A stretch of 64,000 nt of DNA from Cucumis sativus (Eukaryota; Streptophyta; Magnoliopsida; Cucurbitales; Cucurbitaceae), in the NCBI RefSeq assembly GCF_000004075.3, contig NC_026658.2, forward strand, positions 25,036,075 to 25,100,074, written 5' to 3'. The notes under the pieces are model-generated. The model did no database searches, was not told where the DNA came from, and was given only the letters and a program-made list of their open reading frames with translations. Of the stretch, positions 49,914-63,672 are shown in pieces. How positions within the stretch are numbered: position 1 is the first letter of the stretch; every line of letters begins with the position of its first letter. A program made the translations under genes and the position numbers.

Positions 49914-51047
49914 ATGTTAGCCGAATCCGTTTCTTCCACTCTCTCCATATGGACTTCCCTCAACAGCTGGTTCACTCCCACTGTTCTCTTCGTCGTTCTC
50001 AACCTCGTGATCGGCACCATTGCTATTGCTTCCAACTTAGGTGGTACTCAAAGAACTAATCAACGCCATCCTTCCGACCCCGACTACCCTCACTATCTCC
50101 ACAGATCTCCTTCTGTGCTTCAGAGGTTGAAATCGATGAATCCTTACTCTTATAGATCTGAAGAACCGGCTACGGTGCTCGAGAAACCGCCTGGAATCGA
50201 CGCTCATTATGCTAATTATGAACATCCGCAACTTGTTCGGTCTCCTTCTATGCTTCAGCGCTTTAAGTTTAGCTTCCCAAGCTACAAACCGGAAGAGTCT
50301 TTTCAATCTCCGCCGTCAGCCACTGCCTTCGAGAAACCGCATGGAATCGACGCTCATTCTGCTAATTATCAACATCCGCAACTGGTTAGATCTCCTTCTG
50401 TGCTTCAGCGGCTTAAGTCTAGCTTCTCAGGCTACAAACCGGAGGAATCATTCCAATCTCCACCGCCAGTGACTCACGTCGAGAAATCGGCTGGAGGAGA
50501 TACTCATTATACTAATTTCGAACATCCTCAACTGGTTAGATCTCCTTCTATGCTTCAGCGTCTCAAGTTTAACTTCTATGGTTATAAATCGGAGGAGTCT
50601 TTCCAATCTCCACCTCCAACTGTTTCTGAGGCTCAGATCCGTCGGAAGGAGGACGAGTCGAAACGAGTGGAGGATGAACAAATGGATGAAGATCAGGAAC
50701 CGACAATGGATGAGGTATTCAGTAAACTCCATGGAGATCACTTCAACAGGACGAAATCCGACACGATGCCAACTGCGGGTGAGTTCCCGACGAAATTATC
50801 AAGGAAAATGAAGAAATCAGCGAGTTCAAAATCTACGTTCTCGCATTTCGAAGCGGATGAGATCGTGGAGAGCCGGCGTCCGGCAACAGTGAAAGAAGGA
50901 AAAGAGAAAATGACAGAAATAGAGGACGAAGTGGACGCTAGAGCCGATGACTTCATCAACAAATTCAAGCAACAGTTGAAGTTGCAAAGGCTGGAATCCA
51001 TTCTCAAGTACAAGGAGATGGTGGGTAGAGGCAACAACGCAAAATAG
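49914..51047 (+). CDS. DUF4408/DUF761 membrane protein, A70-like
   Basis: A single exon of 377 codons from the ATG at 49914. Residues 1-18 (ESVSSTLSIWTSLNSW) and the hydrophobic segment at about 19-42 form the DUF4408 N-terminal region with one transmembrane helix. The C-terminus (DARADDFINKFKQQLKLQRLES, broken here for length, about 340-365) is the DUF761 block seen in cotton-fibre-expressed and A70 proteins. Arabidopsis A70 is induced by pathogen-associated patterns; the molecular role is unknown. Between the ends lie tandem copies of a 50-residue unit beginning N-Y/F-E/Q-HPQLVRSPS, listed separately. A TATA-like TGTATAAAAC at about 49711-49720 lies about 200 bases upstream, and a CT-rich leader precedes the ATG. 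No intron is needed. The family assignment is firm; the function is not. Confidence 0.9.
   Translation: MLAESVSSTLSIWTSLNSWFTPTVLFVVLNLVIGTIAIASNLGGTQRTNQRHPSDPDYPHYLHRSPSVLQRLKSMNPYSYRSEEPATVLEKPPGIDAHYANYEHPQLVRSPSMLQRFKFSFPSYKPEESFQSPPSATAFEKPHGIDAHSANYQHPQLVRSPSVLQRLKSSFSGYKPEESFQSPPPVTHVEKSAGGDTHYTNFEHPQLVRSPSMLQRLKFNFYGYKSEESFQSPPPTVSEAQIRRKEDESKRVEDEQMDEDQEPTMDEVFSKLHGDHFNRTKSDTMPTAGEFPTKLSRKMKKSASSKSTFSHFEADEIVESRRPATVKEGKEKMTEIEDEVDARADDFINKFKQQLKLQRLESILKYKEMVGRGNNAK
50082..50633 (+). repeat. Coding tandem repeat, 150-bp (50-aa) unit, about four copies
   Basis: Residues 101-150 and 151-200 and 201-240 of the A70-like protein are copies in exact 50-residue register: HPQLVRSPSMLQR, then a basic/aromatic stretch, YKPEESFQSPP, EKP-GIDAH. 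A more diverged, shorter copy occupies residues 57-100 (HRSPSVLQRLKS, SEEP, LEKPPGIDAHYA). DNA boundaries are 50082-50213, 50214-50363, 50364-50513 and 50514 to about 50633. Confidence 0.92.
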
Positions 51048-52698
51048 ACAAGGTAAATAAACAAAAGTAATTTTCAACTCTTTTAGGGTGGAGTTTTCTA
51101 ATTTTTGATATTCTCAAGGATTAGTTTGAAATTTCAAGTTTTATAGAATGGACTCCAGCAACTTTTATTTCCAGAATTCTTTTTTCTTAAATGCCCCTTC
51201 CACTTATTTTCTTTCACCAATCTTTCCCCATCTAATAATCACCTCTCATTTATTGCTTCATCTTCGATAATCTGACAGCCAGGTCAGTTTATCAGCCATA
51301 GTGAAGGGAGGGGGTAGTTTCGTAAATAGTCCTTGCGTCTTATATCGCACGTGGGAGAAAGCGGAAACCGTCTCTTCACATTTTACCGATTTAATTATCA
51401 AAACGTAACAACGATTTGTTTTTATTGTTCAATTTGGCAATTGAATAATACGAATAGTGGAAGTCCTAAATTATGAAACATAAATTAATTGATTAACTAA
51501 ATGTAGGAAGCAAAAGCATATGCTTAATTGTGGTGGAAGCAACGTGTGTCAGAAAATGGAAATTGAAACAGCCTGGCTTAGCTAGCTTACCTTAGCTTAT
51601 ATTTGAGATGCATTTTTCTTCATCTTCATATAACGTATAATATGGCCTAAAGGAATGGGAGATTCCAACTCATTTATGTTTCATTATATTTTATCATCTA
51701 CTAGTTTAATCTTTCCACTTTAACTCATATTTTATGATATTACTATTTTTTAGTTTACAGTTGTATCCATCTTCCCCTAACATGCTCTCTATAATATTTT
51801 TATTTGAATATTCTATGTAGTGTCCAAAATACATTACATTTTAATTCACTAAAACTTTTCAATTTATTTGATTCTCCCATTCACTTATAAATATATCAAT
51901 TAGTTTCATAGTATTAGTATATATAGCAATATTTCTTTAAAAAATTACAAATATCTTATAGTTTATATATATATATAAAGAGCACAAACATGAGGATTGA
52001 AGATTCAATTGGACTTCTAATAAGACTATATTGTTTTTGTTCAATTTGCTTGCATTTAATTTTTTATAAAAATATTACTATTGCACTATATGCTATCTTA
52101 TTATTCTTTAAATTACTTTCAGTTCACATTATTCTAATTTTAAATTATCATTAAGTGAACATTTCAAATCTAATCTTGGTTGCTTATAAAATTGAAATTG
52201 TTAAAGTAAGAAGCCAAAAATCGTAAAGAATAATTTGTATTAACTAGAAAAATAAAAGTATTTATAGAATAACCCATAACCAGTAATTTTTATATTCAAA
52301 CTCTATTGTTTAAAAGAAATTCCAAGTGTTTATCAAGGTTGACCTTTTTTTTAATGATTTAATTTTCAAACTAAAATTTGATAAGTTTAACTTATCCATC
52401 TTAAATATTTTTCTAGTACATGAAGTTAAGAGTATTTGAACGGAAATATTTTTAGTTGATAATATAGTTTATATCCGTTCATTTATATTTTGTTTTAACG
52501 ATTATATTTATTATAATTTGCTTTTATTAATATTATTATAATAATAAATAAATAAATTGTATGTGTATGTGTATGATTATTATTATTTTATGAGGAAAAT
52601 ATATGATTTAGGTAAATGAGAGAAGAAGAAGAAAAAGCAAATAGAAAAATGTGGTTAGATTTGAAGACATGAAATTGGATAACATTGGGAAATATTAT

Positions 52699-52730
52699 AT
52701 CTATCTATATCTATCTATATCTATCTCTAT
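52699..52730. repeat. Ten-base tandem repeat (CTATCTATAT)n
   Basis: Three successive ten-base units CTATCTATAT at 52701-52730, the last with one change. It is a simple minisatellite in non-coding DNA. Confidence 0.9.
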
Positions 52731-53053
52731 GCTAATCATTAAAATTTATTTAGATATTAACATAACTTAGGTGTAGGACCCACTTTGTACTTGTACATTT
52801 AGAAGAAACAAAATTCCGATTTTGTTGCCTACCAAATTCTTTGAATATACAAACTCCCAAATCAATAAGAATAATAAGAAGAAAGAAGGTAAAAACATTG
52901 GTTTGGTTCATCCTTTGAAATTTGTCAAATGGGTGTTATTATATTTCTACTAAATCTTAAATTTAATGTTAGTTTTTATTAAAATTTATTAAATAATCTT
53001 AATATTTTTTAGAAAACGATATCACTTTTATCCTCAACGACTATAATATGGGA

Positions 53054-53094
53054 GGGTGTAAAAATAATTTAATTACAGGGTGTAAAAATAATTT
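53054..53094. repeat. 17-bp direct repeat, 24-bp period
   Basis: GGGTGTAAAAATAATTT occurs at 53054-53070 and again at 53078-53094. Non-coding. Confidence 0.85.
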
Positions 53095-53713
53095 GAATAA
53101 TCGATAACCGGACTATCAAATCCATATTAATTATGATTTTTTGGTTAGAAAATTTTGGTTCAATCAATTCAATTCAAATTACTTATATGTGTCTATTTAT
53201 ATGTAATATATTTTATTAGTAATGGAAGAAAATTGAGTAAAATAAAAGGTTATCCGACAATCCAACCCAACTCAATCCATATTTTAAGGGTTGAATTGGA
53301 AATACTATTACAGTTATTTAGATTGTCAACTCAACCACTCGAAAAATATGAGTTAGGTAATATTTACTTTTCTAATATTGTAAGTTTTATCGAGTAATTA
53401 ACTTTTGAGTTTGATGATTTTCTTGAAATAATAATTTTTGAATTCGTTGATCTTATCATTGACCTCCTGGTCATTGCTCGACTTGGATCAACATCTTACT
53501 TGTTCATTGATTTGGACTTCTATATTGTTGACCAATTTGGACTCCATCTTTACTCTCGGTGGACTCTAAATACTCAAATCTTAATTCTTAAATGAAGGCT
53601 TGGTCTATATCCAATATCTTTTAATACATTCATTTAAATTTGGCCTTATTCATTTGTGTAAATCTCGAGCTAACCTATTTTTTAGTCCAATTCTCACATG
53701 ACATCAATTTGTA

Positions 53714-53766
53714 GTGGACCAATCAAGGTCATTTAATTGATGTGGACCAATCGAGGTCGTTTAATT
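53714..53766. repeat. 25-bp direct repeat, 28-bp period
   Basis: Two copies of GTGGACCAATC(A/G)AGGTC followed by (A/G)TTTAATT, two bases different, at 53714-53738 and 53742-53766. Non-coding. Confidence 0.85.
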
Positions 53767-56630
53767 TATCAGTGTTGTCTTTTAATTTAATTCAACAACA
53801 CACATGAAATTGTAATTGATTTCAAATTTATCGATCATCAATTAAGTTAATGATGTATCAATTTATGACTAAGCACGTCAATCATAGATTGACCAAAATT
53901 TCCAAGTTAACAATTATTTTCTTTTTCTGCTACTTTTTAAAATTAAAATTCATAAATTAATTGCGTCCCCTAGTGCTTTTAGAGATAAAATTAAGTTTTT
54001 AGCAACATTTTGAAAAATTTTAAAATAAAGAAAAATCTATTAGTAACAATCTATAGTTTTTCACATCAACAAATTCTCTTGTATCTTATATCTATTTGGT
54101 AAAGATTGGGTTTAATTGCTATAATTTTTCAAATATAAAATTGTGCTACTTAGATCCATTTTTTCCTAAAATAATAAGGCTTAGAGCTGGGCTACACTAA
54201 TGGGCCACAACTATTGGGCTGTGTGTATGAATTATGAAATGATGATATATGATGAAACCTTATATTATATAAAGAACTCTAAAATTGAGATTATACATTT
54301 TCAAATTTAGTAAAAACAATCTAAATATATCAAAATCTTGATAGTAATAGGAGTCTATTAATATTTTTTCTAGAAAAGTTAACTATATACAATAATAAAA
54401 ATAAAATTGAATATCTTCCCATAATCATTAATAACATCAAAAATAAAAAATCTCGCAAATTTAAATTTACATGAACCCATCTTTTTTTCTCCCAATAAAA
54501 TTGTATATATTTAACAAATAATTGTCAAAACATATACATGATAAAAATATTTAAATGTTTCTCAAACTCCATCTACTTCATAAGATAATTAGAATGAGCT
54601 TTCTTCTGTAAACAAATATTTTTTTTAAAAAAAAAAACTTATAAAATTATTTGTTCTTTTAAAAGTAAAAAAATAATAATAATAATAAAATTTTCATATT
54701 TAGATATACCTAAAATTGCTAAGTAGAAAATGGGTTAAAACTTTATCCATCATCATTAAAATAATAATAATTATTATTAGAAGAAGAAAGTAATTACAAT
54801 TAGTCCATTGATTGTCTCATACTTTTAATCCCATTATTACCTTATAATCATTATTTATAATGTAATAATTCCATGTTATTACTATTACTACTTTTATTTC
54901 ATTTGATTTACATAAAAGTACAGTCTCATAATCATTCCTATACTTACAACATTCAATTCTTTATTTGTTTATTTAAAAAAAACAATAATTGAAACCCAAT
55001 ATTGAAAATATAAAAAATTACATATAATATTTTTTTACTGATTGAGAAAGTGTCGGTGGTTGTATTGAAGTACAACCCAAAAAGGAAAAAATAATTACAT
55101 TGGAAAACCAAAAGGAAAATGTTTATAATATTTTGATTGAGTTGAAGTTGGAGTTTGGGGGAATAATGAAATCTCATCATCCTCTTAAATTACCATAACT
55201 TGATTATAGTTTTAATTATTGACTTTGTGTTTAAGCAAATCCAACCCACTGATTACGATTACTCACCTAATTACTACACCTACACCCCCACTCTTTTCCT
55301 TTATTCATTGTTTTCATCTCTCAATCTTTTTTTTTGTCTTTTGAAAACGTTAGTTTTTGTATTTAAAAGTTTAGTTCCGTTTATTAGAATTTCATTAACT
55401 TTTATATTTGGAAACAAAGCTCTAGACTTTTTGTATTGATTAAAGTGATAAATAATTAAAAACTCTTGTTAATTTATTCTATAAGTATTTTATGCCAACA
55501 CACGAACATAATCCACACAATTGAATGGAGTAAAAGAAAATTTATTCTTTTTTTCCTCCAAAATTCAACTATTTCACGTTCCATTCTTGACTCTTTCTTT
55601 AAGAAAAATTAAATCTGAAAGCAAATCAAAAGATACATACATTGAGTATAATAATAATAATAAAAAAAAAGAATTGATGTATTGGTGTTAACATCAAATT
55701 TGTATATATAAATGAAATTGCAAAATGTAAACCTTAATTATAATTAATATATGGTAGCAACCAATGAAATGGGTTGTAAAGTGTAATGCTAAATTTGTAA
55801 CCGTTTGATCTAAAATTAAACAACCCAGGACCCCACCTTCCATATCTTTTCACCTTTTCTAATCACATGTCTTCACTCGCCACGTGGCCTCGAGAGCAAA
55901 TATATACTATTTCTATTCATCTAAACTTTTATTATTATACTTTATATTCAGTTCATAAGATTTAAATTATTAGTTTTCCCTTAGCTGCCTGTAAAGCTTT
56001 ACTATGTGTTTACGTTTCAAAATGTTGATGGTTGTTTTTTTCTTCTTTTTTTTTCTAATGAGTTTATTGAGTTGTTTTATGGCTTTCTAAGCCTTAGTCG
56101 AGCATTTCTTTTAGGCCATATTTCGAGTTTATGTTCTCTTGAGTCAACATCGATAAAGACGTACGTACATGCTTTGTTAGTCATTTTCAAGAGACACGAT
56201 CTTAGCTTGACCAAAGTTGAGCACACCAACTTGACTCGAGAACAATCAATATGTTACAAATTTGAACTTAGTGTTTAAAAGTTACCATTTAATTGTGGGT
56301 TAAACTAAGGAAAGAAACTCAAAAGAAGGCGATATGATCATCAAGCAACATACAATTCTTACATAGAGCTGCATGCCTCGAAGGCTTGTTATTGTAGTTG
56401 AGAGGATTATGGAGATGACAACACAAAAAATCCGAGGGTAAAATAGTAATTGTAGAAAAGAAGATGGAAATAAGGGAGAAGGAATGAACAACATAAAAGC
56501 CCTTATAAAATATAAAATATAAAAAAGAAAAAAGAAAAAAGAAAGCTTGGATTTCAAGTAATTAAAAATACACAAAATTAAATTTCATTTGTTTTGTTTT
56601 TATTTATTTTTTTACAAAGAGATAGAAATT

Positions 56631-56660
56631 AGAAGAAGAAGAAGAAGTAGAAGAAGAAGA
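56631..56660. repeat. GAA microsatellite in the NHL-like leader
   Basis: About ten GAA units with one TAG interruption, 130-160 bases upstream of the start codon at 56790, so probably in the 5' UTR or core promoter. Confidence 0.9.
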
Positions 56661-56789
56661 TAGAAACCAATCCCAAGCAAACTCGCAGATTCTCTTAGTT
56701 GTACACAAAAGCAAAGCACTTACTCCTCTCTTTCTCTCTCTACTTTCCTCCTTCGATTCTTCTGTTTCCAAATCTCCCAATTCCCCACC

Positions 56790-57569
56790 ATGCCCGACGC
56801 CGCTCCCAAACCCTCCTCCGTTAACGGTGCCGCCACTACCAACGGCACTACTATCCCTCCTTCCTCTTCCAAACCAAACTTCCGTCAACACCCTTACCGT
56901 CCCCCTCCTTACCGGAACCACCGCAATCACCACCGTTCCCGTCGCAATCTCTGCTGCTGCTTCTGCTTCTGGACCATCATTATCGTTTTAGGCCTCATTC
57001 TTCTAGCTGCCATTGCTGGTGCTGCTCTTTACGTATTGTACCGTCCTCATCGCCCTCAATTCACTATCTCCTCCCTTCGAATTTCCAAGCTTAATCTCAC
57101 TACCTCCTCTGATTCCTCTGCCTCTCACCTCTCATCTCTTTTCAATCTCACTCTCTCGTCCTTTAACCCCAACTCCCACATTACCTTCTCTTACGACCCT
57201 TTCCTTCTCTCCACCTTCTCCAACTCTGTCCTCCTCGCCAATGGCTCCATCCCGGCATTCACCAGTGGGACGAAGAATCAGACAGTGTTTCGAGCGTTGA
57301 TGTCCGGCGCCGAAGATCTTGATGCGGATTCCGTTACGAGTCTCAGATCGGATCTGAAGAAGAGAGGGGGAACTCCTCTGACGATTGAGATGGATACGAA
57401 AGTGAAAGTTAAAATTGGGCGAGTGAATAGTAAGAAGGTCGGAATCAGAGTAAGCTGTGAAGGAATGAAAGGAATTCCGCCACGAGGAAAGACGCCGTCG
57501 GTAGCCTCTGTTTCCGACGCCGATTGTAAGGTTGATCTCCGAATCAAGATCTGGATATTCACTCTCTAA
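56790..57569 (+). CDS. NDR1/HIN1-like (NHL, LEA_2 domain) membrane protein
   Basis: A single exon of 259 codons. Residues 1-52 are cytosolic, rich in Pro, Ser, His and Arg, and end in a basic-Cys stretch (RRNLCCCFCFW). One hydrophobic helix follows at about 61-84 and then YRPHRPQF, the standard NHL junction. The extracytosolic LEA_2 domain (about 100-230) has NLTLSSFNPNSHITFSYD, the NPN-containing core of the family, and several N-glycosylation sequons. NHL proteins sit in the plasma membrane or ER; some, such as NDR1, act in defence, others in development. The linker and length resemble Arabidopsis At5g11890 (EMB3135) as I recall it, which would fit with the kinase and NDUFS7 neighbours. Specific function is not shown by sequence. 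Confidence 0.9.
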   Translation: MPDAAPKPSSVNGAATTNGTTIPPSSSKPNFRQHPYRPPPYRNHRNHHRSRRNLCCCFCFWTIIIVLGLILLAAIAGAALYVLYRPHRPQFTISSLRISKLNLTTSSDSSASHLSSLFNLTLSSFNPNSHITFSYDPFLLSTFSNSVLLANGSIPAFTSGTKNQTVFRALMSGAEDLDADSVTSLRSDLKKRGGTPLTIEMDTKVKVKIGRVNSKKVGIRVSCEGMKGIPPRGKTPSVASVSDADCKVDLRIKIWIFTL

Positions 57570-60120
57570 TTACTCGGTAACAAATATTATATAATATCTT
57601 TTTTACCATTTTTTTTCACCTTTGCTTTTGTTAATTTGTACTCCTTTTTTTTTTTTTTTTTGTTTCTTGAAGAATTTTTGAGAGAGATAAAAAAGTAAAA
57701 ACTAAAAAAAAAAGAAATGAAGGTTGTGAGAATGAGTGATTGATTGGGTAATTTGGGTTAAATGGTTAATAATTTTTTACTTGGCTTATAAAAGTTACCA
57801 TCCTTTTTTCCTTGTACTTTCAGCATTTTCTTTTCTTCTCTCCAGTTAATACAATTAATGGTTGTATAATGTGATTGGAAATTACAAACCTTTTTCTAGT
57901 AATTCTTATTTAATAGATGTTGACAGAAACCCTATTGAGATTGATTTTTGAAGTAATTAAATTAGGGTATTGGAGAAGAAAGTGATGAGAGAAGAAATAA
58001 AATAAAAGTAATGTTGAATGTGTTGTATTGGTTGAAAGAGGGTAGATTCTTGGATGTGTATTTAATTGATTATATAAGATTGAAATGAAATCTATATAAG
58101 ATATAAGATATAAGATATAAGATAGATAAATAAATGAAATTATAGGGCACGTGAGGAGGGCGTGATGATGCCGTGGGAAGGAAGGGCAGTTGGAATAATG
58201 TCAGAGATGGGGTTTGCTTTAGCCTTCCTCTCTCTCTCTCCCTTCTTAACCTTTACAACCAATTCTTACCTTTTTTTTATTATTATTTAACCATATCTTC
58301 TTAAAATATTTACAAATTTAACAAAATAATCATGTTGGATACAAAATTTACGAACTATAACTAAAATTATAAATTTTATGTAGGATAGATATGGATGTTA
58401 TCGATAGAATTTAAAATTTTTGCTATTTATTATATTTGTATTAAAAAGGATTAATATAATCTAAAGATTTTAATTATGTGTATATTTGAAAGGTAGAAAT
58501 GGGTAAGTTGAGTCATGTGAGGATTGGTTGGTGGGTGAGTGGTAGTCAAATAGAATAGAGAAATAAATGATTTGGAATTGTGAGTGCAAAAGTCATGAAT
58601 TCACCTTTCAAAACTACAATTTTCCATAACCTTAACCATTTCTTGTCCAACGTCAATCTAATTTCTAATTTTAGCCTTTGAATAGTTACAAATTTCATAA
58701 TATACAAATTCAATTTATGAACGTAAAAACACAATGACTATAGTTTAAAGATTGGATCGTTACTTTTTAATATATATATATATAAACGTACATTTACCAT
58801 TTACTATTTTTTCAAAAAGAATAATATATTTTCAATTCTTAAATATTTCTAAAATGTGAAAATATACTATTTTAGTCCTTCATTTATTATTATTATTATT
58901 TAAATTTGACACCATGTAATTTATTGTTAAAATTTCATTTACAAATAACATTTTAGGAGGTGTGGAGATTTAAATCTCTAAATTTTATTATAAATGTCGA
59001 AAAATAACGTTTGAAATTTAAAATTTTCAAATTCAAAAGAAAAATATTTTAGAGATTAAATGCACGTATTATTGTAAAGTTGTGAACTAAAAAAGGTAAT
59101 TTTTTATTTTCTTTTAAATTAAAAAATCGTACTTATGAAATAACGAATACAATATCGAATTTAGCAATATTTCATACTTTTTTTTCCTTCGTGATTCGTT
59201 TAAAGAATACACATGTATTGCGGGATCAATTTTAAGGAATGCACCAAAAAAAAAATTCTTTCTTTTATATATGAAATACTTAATGTTGAAATTCATGTTC
59301 TTGGTTATGGGGCCACAAACTTATTGTTTCTAATAAAGGGTAGAGTTAACAATTTACTTCCCTAAACTTTAAATCATAAAATCAATTATTCGATCAAATA
59401 ACATTAATCAACCATTTAGGCTTAAAGTTTTATGCATCGTCACGACTCATATATAACACAAGACAATAATTTGAAAATTTTGGAGTAGTGACGAATAATT
59501 GTATGCCACGAAATGAAGTAGCATGTACCATATGATATTAACGAGCAGGCTCGATCATACAAATATCCATCCATAAAATTGGAAATTCACTTACACTTTC
59601 ATTTGTATTACTTTATCTAAAACAAATAAACATTAATTAATATTTTTAGAGATATTCACATTCAAACTATTGAGAATTCTTTTAGACCATTTCCATTTTT
59701 TTATATCTATTGTTATACGTGTTATTGAAATTAGGAGTGTTTGCAAAAATAGTAAAAGAATTTATGATAATAGAATTCATGTCAGCACATTTTTTAAATT
59801 ATAAAAATAGCAAATTTAAAATTTGATTGCTCTCTAATAGCCTTTGATACCACTAATTATTTATTATGTTTGTCATATTTACAATATACATACAAAAAAA
59901 ATGTCATTAATAGTTTCTTTCTAAATATTTTTATCATCTTATGCAATTTTTTTTTAAAAAATATGTTCATGAAGACTTCTTCTATTATTTTTAAATATAT
60001 TTTAAGCGGATTTTTATGAAAAATGTTTAAACAAAAATGAAGTTTTTGAAAAATAACTTTGTAATTAGGTTTTTGAGATTAGTGATAATGGACATTGAAA
60101 TTGTAGAAATAAGCTCAGTG
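57570..60120. other. AT-rich spacer between the NHL-like gene and SQD1
   Basis: About 2.5 kb. It starts with the NHL-like 3' UTR. A seven-base repeat lies at 58095-58123. The rest is AT-rich, with poly-T and poly-A runs and no supported gene or element. Confidence 0.55.
58095..58123. repeat. Seven-base tandem repeat (ATAAGAT)n
   Basis: About four units of ATAAGAT in a row. It differs from the plant telomere unit TTTAGGG and is not an interstitial telomere. Confidence 0.9.
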
Positions 60121-60129
60121 TACGAACCC

Positions 60130-60137
60130 GAATATGC
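60130..60137 (+). promoter_or_regulatory. P1BS motif (GAATATGC), first copy, upstream of SQD1
   Basis: Matches the consensus GNATATNC bound by PHR1-type factors in phosphate-starved plants. It lies about 1.27 kb before the SQD1 ATG but only about 200 bases before the leader-intron donor, so close to the presumed transcription start. Confidence 0.6.
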
Positions 60138-60156
60138 GAGAAGGATCGGATAAGCC

Positions 60157-60164
60157 GAATATGC
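60157..60164 (+). promoter_or_regulatory. P1BS motif (GAATATGC), second copy, upstream of SQD1
   Basis: Identical to the first copy, with 27 bases between the starts of the two. Both are preceded by CCC or GCC and followed by a GATCGG or TATCGG a few bases later, so they may be an old local duplication. Confidence 0.6.
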
Positions 60165-60339
60165 TATCGGCTACGATTTGGATTCTTTCTCCTCAAAGAT
60201 AGCGAACCAAAAGTTCTGCCTCAAAACCAATTTCCCAATCTTCCACACTCCAAACTCTTCCGTGTTTTTCAACATCTCGATCAGTTTCACTGCCTTAGTT
60301 TACTGTTTCTGAAGATTTCTTCTGACACCCTGAATTACG

Positions 60340-61366
60340 GTATGCCCAAATTCCCCCCAAATTTACTTTTCTGAAAATGATCCTCTGGAGAAGTGGAGGA
60401 AGAATCTTCCATTGTTGGGAATTGTTTTTTTTTTTTTAACTATTCGTGTCATTCTGTCGTGTTCATTTTGCGTCATACTTCTATGCAGCTTAGGTGTTTG
60501 TCTTAATGTCCCAATGGATAATTTAGCTTAACCCATAAGCCTAGTTCTGTAAAGTTTAACCTTTTTTGGTACATTTTTATGGTTTGATGAAGAATACTTC
60601 TTTCATTCTTCTACTTGGCGCTGTATCGGAGTGTTGTTTTATCACACCCCATGAATGCGAGTTGCACTTTTCTTTTTTGCTTCTGCAGCTGTGGGGATAC
60701 CTGTCTCCGCATTTGTAATGACACTTATAATTTAGATGTTTTCTTTCTCACTGTCGCGTGCTTTTTTTCTTCTCTGTAAAGAAACAATCTTTTGTTGATG
60801 TGTCTTGATCGGTTATTCCCACTGCCAAGATGGCCTTTGGCCTATGCTATAATGACCGTTCACCATCTATTAGATAATTGGTTGCTATCTACGTTATAGA
60901 ATATTCACTGGCATGTGCAAGAAAGCCTTCTCTACAAGGATCTCTTTTATCCTCTAATATACAAATTTCACCCCCCTCCCCCTGCTTACATTTTTCTCAA
61001 TCACTACGACCGTTTTTCTTTCAAGACTTGCTATAACTTTACCAAATGATTGTATTTTCTCCGTTCTTTTATAATTTGGAAGTGTGCATTACATGTTGCG
61101 GTCCTCGTTCTAATGAAAATTTATGAAATTTCTATTTTTCCGCCCCTAAAAGTGAAAGGAAACCAACATTTGTAGAGAGGCGTGTATTCTGTTCTGTCCT
61201 TTCTGGAGGCATATTCAACCTTATTCACTTACCCCAAGATTTCGTTCTCTCACATGTTTTCGTCTAGGTGGACTTATTGAAGAAACATAAGTAGTAACTT
61301 TCACTGAGTTACCATTGTAACAGCTGAGGTTGAAACTTGGTAGATTAATTTGGTATTGCTATGCAG
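60340..61366 (+). other. Probable leader intron of SQD1
   Basis: GAATTACG|GTATGC at 60340 is a plausible donor and TTGCTATGCAG|GTTTAAAAG at 61366 a good acceptor, 36 bases before the ATG. The 1,027-bp span is T-rich and has stops in every frame. The first, non-coding exon would lie at about 60200-60339. Based on splice signals alone. Confidence 0.55.
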
Positions 61367-61381
61367 GTTTAAAAGCATTAA

Positions 61382-63039
<1,658 letters not shown>

Positions 63040-63672
63040 CCAAGTACTTAATTTATTTGTAGCAGCCATATCTTGTAGGTTATGCAAACTGAGTTGTTTC
63101 TCTCATCTTTTGTAGGCAGTATATACATCTTAATGATAGCTCCCCATAAGTTATCTGAATTTCAGGAAGAATACTAAGTTTTATATTTACAAGTAGAGGA
63201 ATATAGGTCAATACTTTTTTTATATATATATATATATATATTTTGATTGAAGCTGTTGAAGTTTATTACTATCCTAAAAATGTTCTGTTTTTTTAAAACT
63301 GACATAGGATTTTATCAAAATATTCATGAAAAATGTCAAATTCATCGAGTAAATCATGAATATTGTACGATATTTTTTTAAAATTTGCCTTCACCCAAGT
63401 AGTTTAAGCGTTTGAATTAAAGTAGTGATTTAAGATGGTATTGGAGCACGTGATTCCTAAACTTTATTTTCTCTTCATTATTTTCTAAACTTGTTGCATC
63501 TTTCTAAATATTAGATATTATAAATTTGTCTTCATTTAAGTTGAATTTGTGATTTAAGAAATATAATATTATTAGAAATTGGGAAACATTTGTCTACAAC
63601 ATCAGAATCTAACTATGATATTTACAAGAAAAGAAGGTGCTTAGTAGTCTTGATGATCTTGAAGGAATTTTA
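63040..63672. other. Spacer between two convergent genes
   Basis: About 630 bases holding the 3' UTRs of SQD1 and of the alpha/beta hydrolase gene, with a (TA)n run at about 63220-63241. Nothing else is seen. Confidence 0.6.

Larger units (their letters stand above)
51048..56789. other. 5.7-kb AT-rich spacer without a supported gene
   Basis: It holds the 3' UTR of the A70-like gene and the promoter of the NHL-like gene. Several tandem repeats are listed separately. A G-box-like CCACGTGG core occurs at about 55879-55886. Open frames are short and low in complexity. I see no RNA gene or intact element. The stretch around 53400-53900 is less AT-rich and repeated inside, and could be a very old element, but I cannot name it. 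Confidence 0.5.

Noticed and set aside
56604-56933. 109-codon - strand frame over the NHL-like start
   Set aside because: Antisense shadow of a GC-richer coding region; ends in low-complexity Ser runs from the GAA repeat.
58095-58123. Seven-base repeat considered as interstitial telomere
   Set aside because: The unit is ATAAGAT, not the plant telomere unit.
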